Shown: positions 41,060 to 52,728, counted from the stretch's first letter. The stretch: DNA of 64,000 nt from Serripes groenlandicus (GCA_031761405.1 JASEVX010000001.1:108327536-108391535); one strand, 5' to 3'. Translations and numbers: made by a program. The notes: generated by a model not told the origin, from the sequence alone.

Positions 41060-42284
41060 TGATTTAATGTGTGAAGTTCTAGAGTTGAAAACATGAAATT
41101 GCGGAACAAAGTCTTCAAGTCTGACCTTTACCTTGGGAGTAAGTGGCTGGTTATTGTGCATGACACATCATCTTGTTATGAAGAATAATTGTGTGCTGTA
41201 TATCAAAATTCATTTAAGTATGTGGAAGACACAGCCCAAACATGTCAGAGAAGTCTGAGAATGTTTTAGCCCAAATTATGACCTTGACCTTGAGAGTAGG
41301 TGTCTGGTTGTTGTGCATGACACATAATCTTGTTATTGGTAATTATTGTGTGAAGTAATATTAAAATACATTCAATTATGTGGAAGATACAGCCCGGTCA
41401 AGAAATTTCAGATGGAAAATGTTTGAGACCAAACTGTGACCTTGACCTTGGGAGTAGGTAGCTGGGTGATGTGCATGACACATCATCTTGTTATGGAGAA
41501 TAATTATGTTAAGTAATATCAATATTAATAAAAGCATGTAGAAGATACAGCCTGGACACTAATTGCAGATGGACAATGATTGAGCCAAAACTGTGACCTT
41601 GATTTCCGGATTAGGTTGCTGGGTGATGTGCATGACACATCATCATGTTATGGAGAATTATTGTGTGAAGTAATATCAAAATCCATTCAAGCATGTGGAA
41701 GATACAGCCTGGACATGAAATTGCGGATGGATATTGTTTGAAACAAACTGTGACCTTGACCTTGGGAGTAGGTGGCTGGGTGATGTGCATGACACATCTT
41801 GGTATGGAGAATTATTATGTGAAATAATATCAAAATCCATTCAGGCATGTGGAAGATACAGCCCAGACACAACATTCCGACAGACTGACAGAGGGACGAA
41901 CTGTGACCTTGACCCTTGGGAGTAGGCTGTGTGATATGAATGACACATCATCTTGTTATGGAGAACAATTGTGTGAAGTTATATCAAAATCCATTCAAGC
42001 ATGTGGAAGATACAGCCCAGACACAAAATTACGGACTGACAATGTTTGAGCCCAAACTGTGACCTTAACCGTAACCTTGGGAGAAGTCGGCTGGGTGATG
42101 TGCATGACACATCATCTTGGTATGGAGAATAATTGTGTGAAGTAATATCAAAATCCATTCAAGCATGTGGAAGATACAAGAAATTTTGGTAGGACTGACA
42201 GACTAACAGACTGTGACGGACTGACGGACACAGGCAAACCGTTAGTCCCCAAACGGGTCTCCGAACGGTAGGGGATTTATAACA
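41060..42284 (+). mobile_element. modular element, type v core
   Basis: About seven tandem units of roughly 150 bp (CTGTGACCTTGACCTTGGGA, TGTGCATGACACATCATCTT, GTGTGAAGTAATATCAAAAT, GTGGAAGATACAGCC). It ends in CTGACGGACACAGGC and a cap ACCGTTAGTCCCCAAACGGG then TCTCCGAACGGTAGGGGA. The 5' end was not found. The cap contains ACCGTT/AACGGT and TCCCC/GGGGA in interleaved order. Confidence 0.75.
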
Positions 42285-42764
42285 ACAACAGGAAACTGCC
42301 AGTTTTCAAAATGGATACTTATCATGTGGCAGTTTTAAACTTAGGCAATGTTTTCACAAAACTGACAGCAACCATGGATTTTCATCAAATATTACGTTCA
42401 TAGGGACTTGTACTTAACTTTTCTACACACCATAGAGATAAATCTTGTTAAATGGAGCTTAAAACTTACATGATTTACTTCGAAAAGACAACGTCATTAA
42501 CTTATTTGGAAAGACTTGACACGTAAACTTATATTAATAGCTGGTGATTCAGTGATTTCTAGTAAAAAAAAACTACAATGAAAATGACAACTTTATCACT
42601 ACAGTTACATGTGTAATATGTTATGTAATATCAAGTTATAATTTTAGACACTAATAAATGTATGCTTATACAGTATGCAGGGTTGTACATAAGGTCATTT
42701 TTAGATTGCATGCCCATTTTGTATTGATATAGTAGGAAGTTTCTTCTAAATGTTATGGACTTTG
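42285..42764. other. unassigned sequence
   Basis: Nothing recognised. Confidence 0.3.
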
Positions 42765-43145
42765 TTCATTTTAAGATGTTCTAGAACATTCCGATAATTA
42801 TTTAAACTGTTGTTCAAGAATATTTCCTGAACAGTCCATGATGTGTTCCCCAAACAATAGTTCAAGAAGAGTTCTTGAACAGTTTGTGCACAATAACCCT
42901 TGAAATGTTCTACAACTGGTTTTGGTTATTTCAAGAACCTTTCAATGTCAGTTCAAGATTAGTTCCAGATATGTGTTGCACAATAATTCAAGAAGTGTTC
43001 TTAAACTTTCAAGAACATTTGAAGAATTAAAATTCATTAACTGTTCCTGATTTGTTCTTGAACAAATGTTCAAACACTCTTCTTAAAAGTAAGTTCTTGA
43101 TTAATTGTTGAAGAAACTTTTAAGATCCAATTTGTTCTTGATATT
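42765..43145. repeat. GTTCTTGAA-rich field, left of modular element
   Basis: Continuation of the motif field seen at 40215. GTTCTTGAACAGTTTG, GTTCTTAAACTTTCAAGAAC and TTGTTCTTGAACAAATGTTC are typical. The modular element at 43151 is inserted in it, since similar sequence resumes after 45257. Confidence 0.55.
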
Positions 43146-43150
43146 AATAA

Positions 43151-45257
43151 ACAAGAGGGCCATGATGGCCCTGGAATCGCTCACCTGATATTTTTTTTTT
43201 AACTTTAGCTATATAAGCCCCGCCCCCTGGTAGTCATAGTTTCCGACCAATCAACTTGGCTTGAAGGAATCTGATAGAGGGTCACCCTAGGAACATTTCT
43301 ACAAAATTATTTGGAAATCTGCCAGACACTTTTGGAGGAGAAGATTTTTTAAGTTTTCACTATAGTCATATAATGCAAAATAGCCCTGCCCACTGGCGGC
43401 CATGTTTTTTGACCAATCAACATGGCTTGAAGGAATCTGAAAGTGGGTCATCCAAGGAACATTTCTACAAAATTATTTGAAAATCGGCCTGACACTTTCG
43501 GAGAAGAAGATTTTTTAAGTTTTCACTATAGCCATATAAGGCAAAATAGCCCCGCCCCCCCTCGCGGCCATGTTTTTCGACCAATCAACATGGCTTGAAG
43601 GAATCTGATAGAGGGTCACCCAAGGAACATTTCTACAAAATTATTTGAAAATCAGCCTGACACTTTCGGAGGAGAAGATTTTTTAAGTTTTCACTTTGGC
43701 CATATAAGGCAAAATAGCCCCGCCCCCTGGTGGCCATGTTTCTCGACCAATCAACATGGCTTGAAGGAATCTGATAGAGGGTCACCCAAGGAACATTTCT
43801 ACAAAATTATTTGAAAATCGGCCTGACACTTATTGAAGAGAAGATTTTTTAAGTTTTCACTATAGCCATAAAAGGCAAAATAGCCCCGCCCCCTGGCGGC
43901 CATGCTTTTAGACCAATCAACTTGGCTTGAAGGAATCTCATAGAGGGTCACCCTAGGAACATTTCTACAAAATTATTTGGAAATCTGCCAGACACTTTTG
44001 GAGGAGAAGATTTTTTAAGTTTTCACTATAGTCATATAATGCAAAATAGCCCTGCCCACTGGCGGCCATGTTTTTTGACCAATCAACATGGCTTGAAGGA
44101 ATCTGAAAGTGGGTCATCCAAGGAACATTTCTACAAAATTATTTGAAAATCGGCCTGACACTTTCGGAGAAGAAGATTTTTTAAGTTTTCACTATAGCCA
44201 TATAAGGCAAAATAGCCCCGCCCCCCCTGGCGGCCATGTTTTTCGACCAATCAACATGGCTTGAAGGAATCTGATAGAGGGTCATCCAAGGAACATTTCT
44301 ACAAAATTATTTGAAAATCAGCCTGACACTTTCGGAGGAGAAGATTTTTTAAGTTTACACTTTGGCCATATAAGGCAAAATAGCCCCGCCCCCTGGTGGC
44401 CATGTTTTTCGACCAATCAACATGGCTTGAAGGAATCTGATAGAGGGTCACCCAAGGAACATTTCTACAAAATTATTTGAAAATCGGCCTGACACTTATT
44501 GAAGAGAAGATTTTTTAAGTTTTCACTATAGCCATAAAAGGCAAAATAGCCCCGCCCCCTGGCGGCCATGCTTTTTGACCAATCAACATGGCTTGAAGGA
44601 ATCTGATAGAGGATCACCCAAGGAACATTTCTACAAAATAATTTGAAAATCGGCCTGACACTTTTGGAGGAGAAGATTTTTTAAGTTTGCACTATAGCCA
44701 TATAAGGCAAAATAGCCCCGCCCCCCCTGGCGGCCATGTTTTTCGACCAATCAACATGGCTTGAAGGAATCTGATAGAGGGTCACCCAAGGAACATTTCT
44801 ACAAAATTATTTGAAAATCGGCCGCACACTTTCGGAGGAGAAGATTTTTTAAGTTTTCACTATAGCCATATAAGGCAAAATAGCCCCGCCCCCCCCCTGG
44901 CGGCCATGTTTTTCGACCAATCAACATGGCTTGAAGGAATCTGATAGAGGGTCATCTAAGGAACATTTCTACAAAATTATTTGAAAATCTGCCAACCAGT
45001 TTGGGAGAAGAAGAATTTTGAAGTTTTTTCGGTTTCGTTGCCATGGAAACCAGAATTTTGCATGGATCCCAAAAATTTGAAGGAATTCTGGTGAGGTCAT
45101 TGAGAGGATGCTTTCTGTGAAGTTTCATCCAAATTGACCCACTGGTTACTGAGGAGAAGAAGTTGACGGACGACGCACGACGCACGACGGACGACGGACG
45201 CCGGACAAAAGGCGATCACAATAACTCACCTTGAGCAAAGCTCAGGTGAGCTAAAAA
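43151..45257 (+). mobile_element. modular element, type i core, longest copy
   Basis: Both caps are intact (ACAAGAGGGCCATGATGGCC; CACCTTGAGCAAAGCTCAGG then TGAGCTAAAAA). It has about 11 core units. Units at about 43250-43880 and 43920-44550 repeat in the same order with the same private variants (CCCTGCCCACTGGCGGCC; CTTATTGAAGAGAAGA), so about 650 bp has been duplicated as a block. It ends with the 3' unique segment and a GACGACGCACGACGCACGAC tract. Confidence 0.88.
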
Positions 45258-45540
45258 GAAATTGTCTCATTTATCATTTCTTGCCAAGAGCAGTTCATGT
45301 AGAATTCTTAAACAATGATCTTCAATGTTTTGAACAGTCACATAGTATTTTAAGTATTTTTAAGTGGAGTTCTGGAACATTTGAAGAACTCTTTTAAGAT
45401 TTTAAAATAATACTTTTACTCAGTCAATTTAATTTTAATTTTTAACTCAGTGCAGTGTGAATCACTTGAATTTCCATTCTGAATAGAGAAATAAGAAAAC
45501 TTTTTGAACACTTCTAGAACCAAAAAAGTTCTTATAAAAG
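45258..45540. repeat. GTTCTTGAA-rich field, right of modular element
   Basis: Sparser motifs: AGAGCAGTTCATGTAGAATT, GTTCTGGAACATTTGAAGAA, CACTTCTAGAACCAAAAAAG. Confidence 0.45.
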
Positions 45541-45838
45541 CAATTCCAGTGGAATGCATTGGTATCTGTCTGCTATGTTACTGGATTACCAGTGGAATAA
45601 CCAAATCATACCACTGGAACTGGACTTGAATTTGAAATATACCAAGGCAATTTACTCTAGCATAAAACACAGGAACTCTTCAAGAAGAGTTAAGTAATGT
45701 CTACTACTTCCTTTACATTTTTTAGTGAGACAAATATGTTGTGGTTCAAAGGCACAGAGAAGAGTTTTGTAATTTCTTATGAACAACTAGATATGCACAT
45801 TTGGTAAATGTCTTAAATGATACATTGTTTATTAAATT
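45541..45838. other. unassigned sequence
   Basis: Nothing recognised. Confidence 0.3.
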
Positions 45839-46570
45839 ATTAGCTCTCTCTTCTAGAGACCCTTAAAGTCAGTCTTCGTTTCTGTCCGTTTGTTTGTTTG
45901 TGGCAAGCGTAGCGCCAAAGCTATTCAACGGATTTCGACCAAACTTGGTAGGGATGAAGGGTCTAGGCTCTAGTTGTTCCTTTTGTAGTATGGTCGCCAT
46001 AGAAACGACAGTTGCTATGGAAATGGGCGAAAACTATCTCCTCCCACAGTTTTTTTCGAATTTAGTAACCACTCGGTGTACGTTGTGCTACATCGAATGA
46101 TCATCCCGATTTTTGATCCGTCTCTTCGTTTTCTTAATATTTGAGTTGCCGTAAGGGGTACCATTTCCGCAGAAAACACACGTTAAAACTAAATATATCG
46201 ACACAAAAAGAAATGGTTTCCTATTACCTGATCGCTGATTGGCTAAAAATCCGGACACAACCAAATATTGACCAACCAGAGAGCACTTCACATAGCCATT
46301 ACAACTTCCGTTTCCCATCCTTTTACACGAGGAGAAGAAATATTCAAGTGAATTTTATGCTGTTCTCACGACAACTCGATAGCTTGTTTAATTATTTGTG
46401 CGTTGTCGTGAGAGTAGAGACAAGAGAGAACCATCGTCGCAGTATGCTTGTCAAATTATATTGTGGAGTGCTATGTCATAAACAACATGTTTATGTTCAT
46501 GATTTATTAAAGTATCATATTGCCACATATGGAAGAAGCCATGTCTTCATATAAAAAATATTTTTTATAG
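45839..46570 (-). mobile_element. probable 3' part of another modular element, minus strand
   Basis: On the minus strand the left edge reads GGTCTCTAGAAGAGAGAGCT then AATAA, an imperfect hairpin followed by AGCTAAT, with an ACAAACAAACGGACAGAAAC tract just inside. These recall the 3' cap and GACGGACG tract of the modular elements. TTCTCACGACAAC and GTTGTCGTGAGA form a hairpin at 46354-46412. The 137-codon plus frame at 46141-46554 has no recognised domain. Confidence 0.4.
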
Positions 46571-46975
46571 AATTCTGGTTCAACTATGTTTTAATAAACC
46601 TGAATATTTTCTGTACAGAATCTGCACAGGCTTTCTGAATTATCTTCTGTACAGAATCAATTTCCAGTCCACCCAGAATGTTTTGTACAGGTACCACTGT
46701 AGAACCGTTCTAAAAGTGTTTTAGAAATACATGGCATGGTTCAAGAACAGTTCTAGGACACTTGTACTAGAGCTATTATAGAATTTACAGCAGAGTTCGT
46801 AGAACAATCGTTTTTAGAACCGATTTTTCTACAAACTCTGCCATTTAACATTGTAGAATCATTCTGAAAGTGTTCTAGAACATACATGGAATGATTGAAG
46901 AACAGTTCTTGTACATTTGTACTAGAACTATTCTAGAATTTACTAGAACTGTTCCAGACATTTTTGCAGGGGTGG
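46571..46975. repeat. motif field with GAACA and CTGTACAG repeats
   Basis: TTCTGTACAGAATC occurs twice, then GGTTCAAGAACAGTTCTAGG, CACTTGTACTAGAGCTATTA and a second set about 150 bp on (GATTGAAGAACAGTTCTTGT, ACATTTGTACTAGAACTATT). Two decayed units of an unknown tandem repeat are likely. Confidence 0.5.
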
Positions 46976-47204
46976 ATATTTCGCTTATTACTCAAATAAA
47001 CCCTATAATGTACAAACTCACAAGTGGTTAGCTCCAAGAGACAATTCTTTTGAGTATACCTACAACATAGGATTTGAAGGCAAAGAAAGGATTTAAGAAC
47101 TTGAAAAACATGTCCTTTACCTAGAGCAATTGCATTACGCTTCCAGTGTCAGAACATTGTAACACTGCATATGCATACATCCAGATAAAACACTCAAGCT
47201 TTGT
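46976..47204. mobile_element. palindromic-MITE scrap and flank
   Basis: AGACAATTCTTTTGAGTATA then CCTACAACATAGGATTTG at 47039-47075 belongs to the 7136/15354 family. Nothing else recognised. Confidence 0.4.
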
Positions 47205-47402
47205 TCAATCGTTTTGCACTTGAGGACGACTTTTGAAAAAAGTGTGGCAAAAGATATGGCTCATAATGAATTTCTCCTTTAGCTAAAATGTTTCACCTCT
47301 ATTCAATAGTTCTACTTCCATTTATAAAGATTTTCAATAATTTTTGGTAAATGTTTTCATGTTTGTATGCTGTAGATGTGTTGATGTGGGAAAAGGTTAA
47401 CA
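47205..47402 (-). mobile_element. TTAA-MITE, degenerate copy
   Basis: GAGGACGACTTTTGAAAAAA then GTGTGGCAAAAG left; GTATGCTGTAGATGTGTTGA then TGTGGGAAAAGG and TTAA right. Confidence 0.55.
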
Positions 47403-47574
47403 ATCCCCCAGTTAATTCAAAGAACAGACTGTGTTACTACATTTACCATATATCTTTATATCAGGATATAAATTTTATGAGTTTTTCTGCAGAGAAATTG
47501 CACAATGTAATAATTATATGGATTCCAGCAATACCTAATGTTGTATCGTAAAACACATCAAGTTTCTGCCAACA

Positions 47575-48025
47575 CTTAAGCCTTTCCAACATGCAGATAT
47601 ATTTTGATGCATCTGCAAAAGGAGACATTGGTTATAATGAGCAACTTATCATTTTGCCTCAGTATTTTCAACACTAACAATAATAAGAATTGTAAATAAT
47701 TCATTAAAGGGGTACTAAAAGAAGACTACTAACCTTACAGAAGTAGCATATGTGTCAAAGTTCAAGGTCACAGTACTATTATTGTGTGATATACTATCTT
47801 GCTATGGTTCACAAATACAGCAAACAGGTAACTCTTATGTGTAAAAGTGTAGGAAATATGACCCAAAGGTCAAGGTCAAAGTAACAGCAACCTTAATTTG
47901 ACACACCCTCTTCTGAACATGCATCTTCATACCAAATGTTGTAGTTCTTGGTAGCATATAATTGCCTACATGTTTTCAACATCCTCTGCTGCACATTAAA
48001 TTTTGTTAAGTGTGGAAGGGGTTAG
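47575..48025 (-). mobile_element. TTAA-MITE interrupted by AAGGTCA-rich insert
   Basis: The left half (AAGCCTTTCCAACATGCAGA, GATGCATCTGCAAAAGGAGA, ATTTTCAACAC) and right half (ATGTTTTCAACATCCTCTGC then TGCACATTAAATTTTGTTAA and GGAAGGGGTTAG) are separated at about 47710-47965 by sequence with AGTTCAAGGTCACAGTAC and AGGTCAAGGTCAAAGTAAC, a modular-core fragment. Confidence 0.5.
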
Positions 48026-48099
48026 GATAATTTGCAGCTCTATTCATAGACTACAGTACTGCATATAAAACCATTTACCTAATGGGCAAAGTACAACAT

Positions 48100-48335
48100 T
48101 TCAGTGCCTGATAAATAACTTCTTAAACATGCAACTCTGGTTATTGTGTGACAATAGGTGAAATTGGTCAAAACAAGCATGTTCTGCCTTTCCTACAATG
48201 TTTTCAACTTTATAAAAATGATACTGGTAACTGTTTTTGGAGAAGTAACCATTCTTCAAAAGCTTCAGACATATTTGACATATTTTGATGCATCTGCAGT
48301 AGAAGACTTTTGAAAACTGTTTTTGACTGGTTTTT
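48100..48335. mobile_element. TTAA-MITE traces
   Basis: GGTGAAATTGGTCAAAACAA then GCATGTTCTGCCTTTCC is a decayed core. ATTTTGATGCATCTGCAGTA then GAAGACTTTTGAAAAC near 48285 is a left arm. Ends are missing. Confidence 0.45.
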
Positions 48336-48824
48336 TATTGGTAGACTTGCGCATGCGCAGAGGCTGCCATAGTCATAGTGAGTTTGAAGTCACGTGATGT
48401 ATATGTCCTTCACCACCAACAATTAAGTGCAATTTGTGGTTTGACTAATTTACGAATGCTCACAAAAGCAAACATAGAGTAACGAAAAAAAATCCGATTA
48501 TTCAAGCTTATAATAGAAAATAACAAGTCTTGTAAGTGTAAATATCATATTTAAAGTGTACACAATTATTTAGATATCACTACGCCAATATAGCACTGCT
48601 TCGCGCAATTACCCTTTGTAAATTGTAACCCTTTTTTCCCTCTCGGCAGAGATGTAAACATCCACTCGCCCGCTAGCATAAGCGAGTGGAATGAAGGATC
48701 GGCTAGTACGAAATTCTAGGCGCTAGTCCATACATATTCGTTCATGTCCTTATTCATAAAGATAGTATGCATTGCTAAGCCTTTTCTTTCTCTTTCTCTC
48801 AGTCCATCTATTCCTTCGACAACG
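48336..48824. repeat. third copy of the 14085/40805 repeat and flank
   Basis: GCTGCCATAGTCATAGTGAG then TTTGAAGTCACGTGATGTAT parallels CTACCATAGTTTCAGGTAAA then GTTTTGAAGTCATGCGATGT at 40832. CACTCGCCCGCTAGCATAAG then CGAGTGG at 48664-48690 is a hairpin. Confidence 0.45.
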
Positions 48825-48950
48825 ATTAACGATGACTTGCATTTTGGATAGGTGCTTTCGATAAGGTCTTCGTCTAAAGAAACAAATTTCATCAAATGAT
48901 TTGAGCGCTTTAAATCACTTGTTTATAAAGCGTTTAGAATACTTTGATTA
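48825..48950 (+). repeat. dispersed repeat shared with 11630-11790
   Basis: GATTAACGATGACTTGCATT, AAGGTCTTCGTCTAAAGAAA and TTCATCAAATGATTTGAGCG align with 11634-11735. Confidence 0.55.
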
Positions 48951-49359
48951 TAATAGGCAGAACGAATAACGAATAAATCTTGCAAGAAATCGATCATTTC
49001 TTTCGGCCAAAATCAGGTAAATGACCCGCGGATATTGGTTGTTACAACATAACTGATTCATCCATTTATTCTAAATTTGTATTACACAGTTCAAAATTAG
49101 ATTTTGACAGTTTGTTCGTTATGATTTTGACGCGATTCAAGATTTTGACGCGATTATTTCGTTCATAGAGTTGATTACTAACAGATGACTAAGTTGATTA
49201 CTAACAGATGACTAAGTTGATGATGGAAAGAACATTAACAAGTTAAGTTAAGCTAAAACATGCACAGGCAGGCGAGTGTTTCATTAGGATAAGTGCAACA
49301 CTCAATTCCCAATCCTGCTTGCCCTTTAACAAATCACAACCCACCCCACAATATAAAAA
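48951..49359. other. unassigned; short direct repeats
   Basis: TTGATTACTAACAGATGACT then AAG occurs twice in tandem at about 49171-49216. Nothing else recognised. Confidence 0.4.
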
Positions 49360-49552
49360 CTCTGCAGCAGACGAATTAAAAAAAATCTGAGCAAAGATAC
49401 AGAAAATCACATTTATTGGAAGTGTAATCATTGAATATAGTTGAAAACATTGTTGCAAAAGGAGAAAGCTTGTTATGAGCAATTTCTTCTTCTGCATCAA
49501 TGTTTTCAAAAGTCGTCGGCTGCAATTACGTATGCAAGTGGGAAAGGTTTAA
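49360..49552 (+). mobile_element. TTAA-MITE, degenerate copy
   Basis: AAAACTCTGCAGCAGACGAA left; TTTTCAAAAGTCGTCGGCTG then GGGAAAGGTTTAA right; left terminus lost. Confidence 0.6.
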
Positions 49553-49865
49553 ATAAGAAACACTTTTTCAAATGATAGTCAGTTGGCTATTCTAGTATAT
49601 AATGTCCGTCTTAAATAATAATGACAACACTTTCAAAAAACAAGAAAAATATTTTTTACAATTTAATTGAAAACATATTTAATCAAAGTTGGGAAAGTTG
49701 TCCCTTTCCGTGCTTTTTTTATGAGAGTTCAAATCACAAGCAAAACTTATGGGACAGAGTTGACAAATAACACATTGACACAATTTCAGATTTAGGCTTT
49801 GTTTCTGTCAAACTGCTGAAGAAGACAACACTGAGACACACATTTTGATTAAAAGTTTATTTAAA
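49553..49865. other. unassigned sequence
   Basis: Nothing recognised. Confidence 0.3.
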
Positions 49866-51067
49866 ACAAGAGGGCCATGAGGCCCTGGAATCGCTCACCT
49901 GAGAATGGGCTATTTAAGACATAACTCTCTCATGCTCAAGCCAAACATGTGGCTTCCAGAGTGTTAACAAGATTTCCCTTAAATTTGGTCTAGTGACCTA
50001 GTTTTTGACATGACATGATCCATATTCGAACTTGGCCTAGATATCATCAGGACAAACTTTCTGATAAAGTTTCAACATGCTCAAGTTTAAAATGCGGCTT
50101 CAAGAGTGTTAACGAGATTTTCCTTAAATTTGGCCTAGTGACCTAGTTTTTGACCCGACATGACTCATATTCGAACTTGGCCTAGCTATTACTTAGACAA
50201 ATATTCTGACAAAGTTTCAACATGCTCAAGCCAAACATGTGGCTTCCAGAGTGTTAACAAGATTTTCCTTCAATTTGGCCTAGTGACCTACTTTTTGACC
50301 GGACATGACCCATATTCGAACTTGGCCTAGATATCATCAAGACAAACTTTCCGACAAAGTTTCAACATGGTCAAGTTTAAAATGTGGCTTCCAGAGTGTT
50401 AACAAGATTTTCCTTCAATTTGGCCTAGTGACCTAGTTTTTGACCCGACATGACCTATATTCAAACTTGGCCTAGATATCTCTATGACAAACATTCTGAC
50501 AAAGTTTCAACATGCTCAAGCCAAAAATGCGGCTTCAGGAGTGTTAACAAGATTTTCCTTAAATTTGACCTAGTGACCTAGCTTTTGACCCGACATGACC
50601 TATTTTCGAACTTGGCCTAGATATCACTAAGACAAACATTCTGACAAAGTTTCAACATGCTCAAGCCAAAAATGCGGCTTCAGGAGTGTTAACAAGATTT
50701 TCCTTAAATTTTACCTAGTGACCTAGATTTTGACCCGACATGACCTATTTTCAAACTTGGCCTAGATATCACTAAGACAAACATTCTGACAAAGTTTCAA
50801 CATGCTCAAGCCAAAAATGTGGCTTCAGGAGTGTTAACAAGATTTTCCTTAAATTTGACCTAGTGACCTAGATTTTGACCCCACATGACCCAGTTTCGAA
50901 CTTGGCCTAGAGTTGATCGAGATATATGTTCTGATAAACTTTTATAAAGATTGGATGCAAAATGTTGCCTCTAGTGAATTAACAAGCAAATGTTGACGAC
51001 GGACGACGAACGACGAACGACGAACGACGGACAAAAGGCAATCACAATAACTCACCTTGAGCTAAAA
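49866..51067 (+). mobile_element. modular element, type ii core, 3' cap deleted
   Basis: The 5' cap matches the copy at 26182 closely (ACAAGAGGGCCATGAGGCCC), with about seven 145-bp units and a GACGACGGACGACGAACGAC tract. The 3' end reads CTCACCTTGAGCTAAAAA. The bases between the two GAGC motifs of the normal hairpin are missing, which removes the stem-loop and the subterminal GGTGAGC. Confidence 0.85.
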
Positions 51068-51270
51068 AGGAATAATTTTATTTATGATAAACAACATTAC
51101 AATGATGGTGTAGAAAATACATGTCAACAATACATTTTTCAATTTGTACATTCATTGCACAGACCAAATCTTAGCAAGTTTGAAATTATGGACCTCTCAG
51201 CACATTTTATTTCTCAATTCATTACTTCTTGGCAGGATTTTACTGCTAAAATTGATGATTTTTTTTTATT
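51068..51270. other. unassigned sequence
   Basis: Nothing recognised. Confidence 0.3.
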
Positions 51271-51430
51271 TTTGGCCGGATTGCTCTAGCAATTCCGGTC
51301 TATAGATTGGCGATGTCTGTCTCTCCGTCTGTCTGTTCGTCAACATTTTGGTTAAAGTTTCAGGTTGAGGCAAAATCTCAGCACTAGAAAGGGTTACACA
51401 CTTGAAACTTTGCCTGAAGGTAACAGGTAA
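51271..51430 (-). mobile_element. probable cap of another modular family, minus strand
   Basis: GGCCGGATTGCTCTAGCAAT then TCCGG is a hairpin (CCGGA-TTGCT..AGCAA-TTCCGG). It is followed by TGTCTGTCTCTCCGTCTGTC and TGTTCG, a tract like the complement of GACGGACAGA. The core and other end are not seen. Confidence 0.4.
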
Positions 51431-51567
51431 AATAAATATTCATATATGCACTTCTGTATCTCTTCTTAAACGATCGCAATTCTACATTCAGTACTTTGTA
51501 CTTTGATGTTTACTTCTATTTATAAAGATTGTCCATACTTTTGCATAGCTGTTTTCAAAGTTGTCTG

Positions 51568-51795
51568 TTAACCGTTTCCCACATACAACAATTCTGCAGC
51601 AAACGACTTTAAACATATTTTGTCAAAAAATAGAAAATCTCTATAATTTAATGGATAACCTATGACTAAAAGTGGAACATTGTGATAAAAAAGTAATTGC
51701 TTGTTTTGAGCAATTTCTTCTTTTATCACTATGTTTTCAAAAAGTCGTCTGCTGCAGAGGCATTAGAAAGCTTCTATATGAGGGAAAAGGGTTAA
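51568..51795 (+). mobile_element. TTAA-MITE, complete copy
   Basis: TTAA at 51568-51571 and 51792-51795. A right-arm scrap of another copy (CATAGCTGTTTTCAAAGTTG then TCTG) abuts the left TTAA. Confidence 0.82.
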
Positions 51796-52203
51796 GAATG
51801 CCTGAACTTCAACAGTACAGATAAGGTGCAATGATCTCATTTTCTCTAGTTGCAAAGTCAAAATGGTATTGTCAAAATGGTATTTTCCAGGAATTCTACA
51901 GTAGCTCTTGAAAAAATGCTAAAAAGGCTTGATTGATTGGGACACAATTTTTTCTGACAACAACAACAACACTAAGGAATATCAGTATGTTTATTTTAAA
52001 ACAAGTCAAAGAATTATCATTTTTATGATAATTGTACTTAAATTTTGTTATTCCATTTTACTTTCAAATAATACTAAAATTTCTTGATTCGGCAACTTTA
52101 TGTGGGAAACCATTACAATCACAAAAATAGCATAAGTGTTTAAATATGTTATATTTTAGAACGATTTCTTATACAGTTGACTTTACAAGCCAGAAAAACT
52201 TTG
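51796..52203. other. unassigned sequence
   Basis: A (CAA)n stretch near 51958-51975; otherwise nothing recognised. Confidence 0.3.
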
Positions 52204-52347
52204 AATAACCTATGACTTAAAGTGTAAAACATTGTGGCAAAAGGAGAAATTGCTTGTTTTGAGCAGTTTCGTCTTTTATCACTATGTTTTCAAAAATCCG
52301 CCTGCTGCAGAGGCATCAGAAAGCGTCTATATGAGGGAAAGGGTTAA
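52204..52347 (+). mobile_element. TTAA-MITE, right part
   Basis: Starts within the element at GAATAACCTATGACTTAAAG, keeps core and right arm, ends TATGAGGGAAAGGG then TTAA at 52344-52347. Confidence 0.75.
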
Positions 52348-52686
52348 GTTGACTGCCAGTTTCGTGTTGCCTGTCTGTAAGACACATAGGGATTACTACT
52401 CCAATGTCCATTCTTCACACTTTTCATTACGCGGGTGCATCAGCACCAGCGTATATATTGGTTGTGTTTAGAACTACCACTGGTGCAATGGGCTTGCGCA
52501 TGCGCCCTGTCAATCGTCTTGATCGCGCCGTATTTTACCATCAGCTCTCGGATCTCGGTTTGAGTTTGAGTTTGCAATAGAAGATTAAGATTAGTGGACC
52601 AGTCTATTTATATGCGAGTAGTTATTTAATAATTAAAATGTAAATTAAAATCAAAGTGTAACATGAACCAGCGTTAAGCCATCGCG
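52348..52686. other. unassigned, more GC-rich sequence
   Basis: GGCTTGCGCATGCGCCCTGT and TCGCGCCGTATTTTACCATC stand out from the AT-rich surroundings. No gene recognised. Confidence 0.3.
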
Positions 52687-52728
52687 GGTCACCCATCCAG
52701 GCACTAACCGCGATGCGTTGCTTAACTT
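52687..52728 (-). ncRNA. 5S rRNA-derived fragment
   Basis: On the minus strand AAGTTAAGCAACG, then after a short gap GGTTAGTGCCTGGATGGGTG then ACC, matches the internal promoter half of eukaryotic 5S rRNA (box A and box C) with two substitutions in box C. The intermediate element is altered and the 5' and 3' thirds of 5S are not recognisable. It is therefore a 5S pseudogene piece or the promoter head of a 5S-derived SINE. CATCGCGG and CCCGCGATG flank box C as a stem. Confidence 0.65.

Noticed and set aside
46141..46554. 137-codon plus-strand ORF as a host gene
   Set aside because: No conserved motif, overlapping frames on both strands, and it lies within a probable repeat element.
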